In this document: positions 61,073 to 64,000 of the stretch, piece after piece
Layout: the number at the start of each line of letters is the position of its first letter
Position numbering within the stretch: the first letter of the stretch is position 1
Origin: Coenobita brevimanus
Lineage: Eukaryota > Arthropoda > Malacostraca > Decapoda > Coenobitidae
DNA length: 64,000 nucleotides
Assembly (NCBI GenBank): GCA_032717465.1
Contig: CM064697.1
Coordinates: 3,235,501 to 3,299,500, forward strand
Direction: 5' to 3'
Made by a program: the position numbers and the translations under genes
Notes under the pieces: model-generated
The model's input: only the letters and a program-made list of their open reading frames with translations
Told to the model about the DNA's origin: nothing
Database searches by the model: none

Positions 61073-61601
61073 GGGTATAACCTCTTGAACCTTAAGTTGT
61101 GTATTAGATAGCTTGCTTATTTTTGTCTTCACTCATATAGATAAGGTTATTCACAGCAGAGTATGATGAATATTAAGATAAAAAATACGTCTGATCATTG
61201 GAAACACTTGTGGAGACTGATTTCTCTGTCCTGAAAGTTGGTTAGCAGTCTCAGCTTCGTCATAGGTAAATAACATCGCCTGACGTTAGCTGGAATAAGG
61301 AACTCAAGAGCTGTTCCAGCGGTGAGACGGTTTATGGTTCTCCTATTAACACTCTCAGGCTCCTGTACTCACATAGCTGATTATAATAAGTTGGTTTGCG
61401 GTTGGATTATGGTAAAATAATAGAGTTGCGGCGATCAAGAGGGGGCTTGCCAGATTCCAGGGTAAAAGTGGCCGCCTTTGCAGTTTATTGTTAATCAGTT
61501 TTGTTTCGTTCTGCCGATCCTTCCACTTAGATAATCACTGTAGCCTCGATGTGGAGTCTGTTGTGGATGTATGGGTGGTGAAAAAGAGAATGAACTATAC
61601 C
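61073..61601. other. No gene recognised; possible MITE family 1 remnants
   Basis: CCTCTTGAACCTTAAGTTGT near 61080 and AAATACGTCTGATCATTGGA near 61184 look like decayed family 1 ends. The rest is unique. Confidence 0.4.
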
Positions 61602-61802
61602 CGTTTTACTCGAGTCAGGCCTAAAATTGGAGTCTTTCCATCTTGAATACTGAGTTGGAATAGATTAATGGTAGGATATGATGCTAGTTACGAGGAAGTG
61701 CAATGGCAAGGATGTAGAACCTTAGTATTGTTATATTCTGCCACTGAGCTACATGATATAAGTAACAAAGGGACGAAAATCTGGGTCAGGTTAAGGTAAA
61801 AC
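61602..61802 (+). mobile_element. MITE family 2, best copy
   Basis: Left CGTTTTACTCGAGTCAGGCC and the complement of the right AATCTGGGTCAGGTTAAGGT; interior ATCTTGAATACTGAGTTGG, GATGCTAGTTACGAGGAAGT and CCACTGAGCTACATGA. Confidence 0.7.
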
Positions 61803-63235
61803 AACAACAGCAGTCTTACACACAAGTTCATAGAGTTTTGGAGTCAACCTGTTTGTGGATTGTCACATTGGTTGTGAAATTGTATATGTGAAGATAAAAG
61901 AAAATACACAAGCAGTCTTATACCAACACAGGTCATATTCTTTGTAATTGTGGAATTCGTAACACCTTTTTCCTTGAGATTTCATTTTACACATTGCACC
62001 TCAGTATTCTCTTTCATGTAATTGATGCCAAACTATATCGAAATTAGAATCATATGAATTGCATACAGTACAACGTTAAGAAGTAATATGCAGAATAAAT
62101 AGCTAAGGACGAGATGCATACGTAGTCTCCAGCGCCGCCCAGAACACGTCCTGTAAGCTCAAAGACGGTTGGTAAATATGGAATCGGAACCTGTTTGTTT
62201 AGCGCTGCCTGTTTGTACCCTGTTTCTACTCCTTTGTCGCCCTGCTATTTCTAGATCACAACATTCTGCGTTACGGCCTGATGCTGGGAAATGGGTCCGC
62301 GGTGCTCCAGTCTCTTGTTTTAGACCTGCCTAGTTTTCCACGCTAAATTTTCTCTTATTTTATCATTTCCTCCTCCTCCTCCTCCTCCTCCTCCTCCACT
62401 ATAGTTCACTCCCCTCCAGGTTCTCAGTTCATTCTCCTTTGTTTTCTCCCGCTCACTTTTCCATACAAGCGTTCTCCCATTTTTTCCTCGTTTTCCTCCA
62501 CAATAGTTTACCTGCCTTCCCCCAGTCATACATTGTTTTCCCTCTTTTTCTTTTTCCCTTTCCAACTCTCTTTTTATTTCCCTTATTCGCTATTAGTAGG
62601 CTATGTCGTATGTTTCAGCCTTCCTGTCTCATCCACTGCTGTGTCTCATTCCCACACTCTTTTCCTTCTTTCCTTCCTTTCTCCCACTGTCTTTGTACCT
62701 TTTTGTTCAGTATCCTTTCCTTTTCTCTTTTCGCTTTCCCTTCAGTTTCCCTCAGCATTTATTCTTCTCCCTTCCTCCTCCTTCCCCTTACACCCTTTAT
62801 TTTACCCCTTTAAATATTTACCACCGGCAGAACAGACCCCAGCCATTTGCAATTTAAGGGTCAAGTGTTAAAGAGGTATTTTATGACAGGGCGCGTAATG
62901 GTTTCACTGTTACGCCAGGGTTTATGCGATGCCCACTTGTTTTAGGCCCGTTTTAGGCACTCGTTTTAGGCCCGTTCTTTTAGGGGCACTTGTATCTTCG
63001 TTCCCTTATTGAAAGAAAAAGAAAGAACGTGTGGATCTCTTTTATTCATGTATTTAAAAACCCTTCACGGTGGATTTAAATATGATGCAGTTTTGAGGTG
63101 GGATTCTCGATGATATTTACCATGGATTTATTGTCGTAACCTGGGTGTGTTTATATTGGAAGAACTGGACGCATGGAAAAGTTCTTACTCTTTTCTTTCT
63201 TTGTCTCTCTGTCCAAAACATATAACAGCTGTGAT

Positions 63236-63278
<43 letters not shown>

Positions 63279-63467
63279 ACACCCAATTATATCCCTGGGT
63301 CTCCTACACGATACACACGTTGAGCTAAAAAAAAGAAAAAAAAATGTAAACTAATTCCTGGATGATCCTTTTTCCGGGTAAAATTTCTGGCTCTTCATTG
63401 TTTCAGTGGAAGCCATTCAATATTCATTAATTTATAGCATTCACTCTGGGTGCTCACGTCGATCTGA

Positions 63468-63500
<33 letters not shown>

Positions 63501-64000
63501 ATTGGTTGTGGATGGGCGTGTGTGTGCGTGTGTTCCTGCGCGCTCTCGTGTGTTTTATAATCTTTTTTATAGTCACGAGTCCCACTTTCACAAACTGTTT
63601 CGTAATTTGCGCCCGTGTTTTGATTCCCGGCCCTGTTAACAGAATGAGTCTTTCATGCCGCCTGGCGTTCCCGGGAGCCTATTAGTTTAAGTGTCAGACT
63701 CCACTTTGTAGGATTACGTGTAGAGGTCGGCCTTTAAGCTGGAATTCACGCCCACCCTCACTTGTCTCTCATATACGGCGTAGTGTCACAAGTTTCTTTA
63801 CACTGTCTCGAAATTGTGTCAGGGCCTAAGACGATTTTACTTAATTTACCAGTACGAAGTATCTAAGCCATTTGGAGGCGTCTTTAGCTCGGAATGACGT
63901 GAAAGTGCATTAAAACTAAGTGAAATCTTATAAAAATCACGACAGTGCTATGACATGAGAGTGGTATTAGCTGGAGGGAGGGCAGCGAATTCCCATAGAT
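61803..64000. other. Presumed intron or intergenic, no exon recognised
   Basis: (CTC)n at 62369-62398, a pyrimidine-rich stretch 62380-62820 whose Phe/Leu/Ser/Pro frames are artefacts, the phrase TTTTAGGCCCGTT/TTAGGC repeated at 62939-62975, (CT)n 63238-63274 and (GT)n 63470-63499. A lone MITE family 1-like arm, CTAAGACGATTTTACTTAAT, is at 63827. No further exon of the 56370 gene can be seen. Confidence 0.5.

Overview
This is a eukaryotic, animal-type window. It has introns with GT/AG borders, non-LTR retrotransposon debris, tRNA-like SINEs, TTAA- and TA-bounded DNA transposon remnants and very heavy (CA)n/(GA)n/(ATT)n microsatellite load. The one gene that can be named is an arthropod-like COP9 signalosome subunit 7. 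The repeat spectrum fits a decapod crustacean (crab or shrimp), but that is an inference from style, not a measured match.

Left part (1-21.5 kb): the complete CSN7 gene runs on the + strand from 2942 to 16031 in five coding exons (260 codons plus stop). Its introns and flanks are filled with identifiable elements: copies of a SINE-like family with a conserved hairpin, three larger pieces and two tail-only pieces of one LINE family, two piggyBac-like TTAA elements, a broken mariner transposase end, a minus-strand LINE with a recognisable reverse transcriptase, and a deleted Tigger/pogo element that still encodes the two ends of its transposase.

Middle (21.5-55.5 kb): no gene was recognised. 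It holds minisatellites (units of about 20, 28, 52 and 30 bp), very long (CA)n runs, two multi-kilobase one-strand polypurine tracts, a 1-kb inverted repeat, and two dispersed families of short inverted-repeat (MITE-like) elements that look undescribed. Several microsatellites start exactly inside those elements.

Right part (55.5-64 kb): a second + strand gene begins. Its first coding exon (56370-56676, 102 codons, donor GTGAGT) encodes a Ser/Pro-rich acidic N-terminus that I do not recognise; the rest lies beyond the window or in exons I cannot see. The leader in front of it contains three older, decayed copies of the start-codon region itself, at about 130-bp spacing. Each has an ATG opening nearly the same peptide as the real protein, and each closes after seven codons. 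This reiterated start cassette is the most unusual thing in the window.

The two genes show no functional link. The long open frames in the (GA)n, (CA)n, (ATT)n and GGTGGG tracts are by-products of repeat composition and are not annotated as genes.
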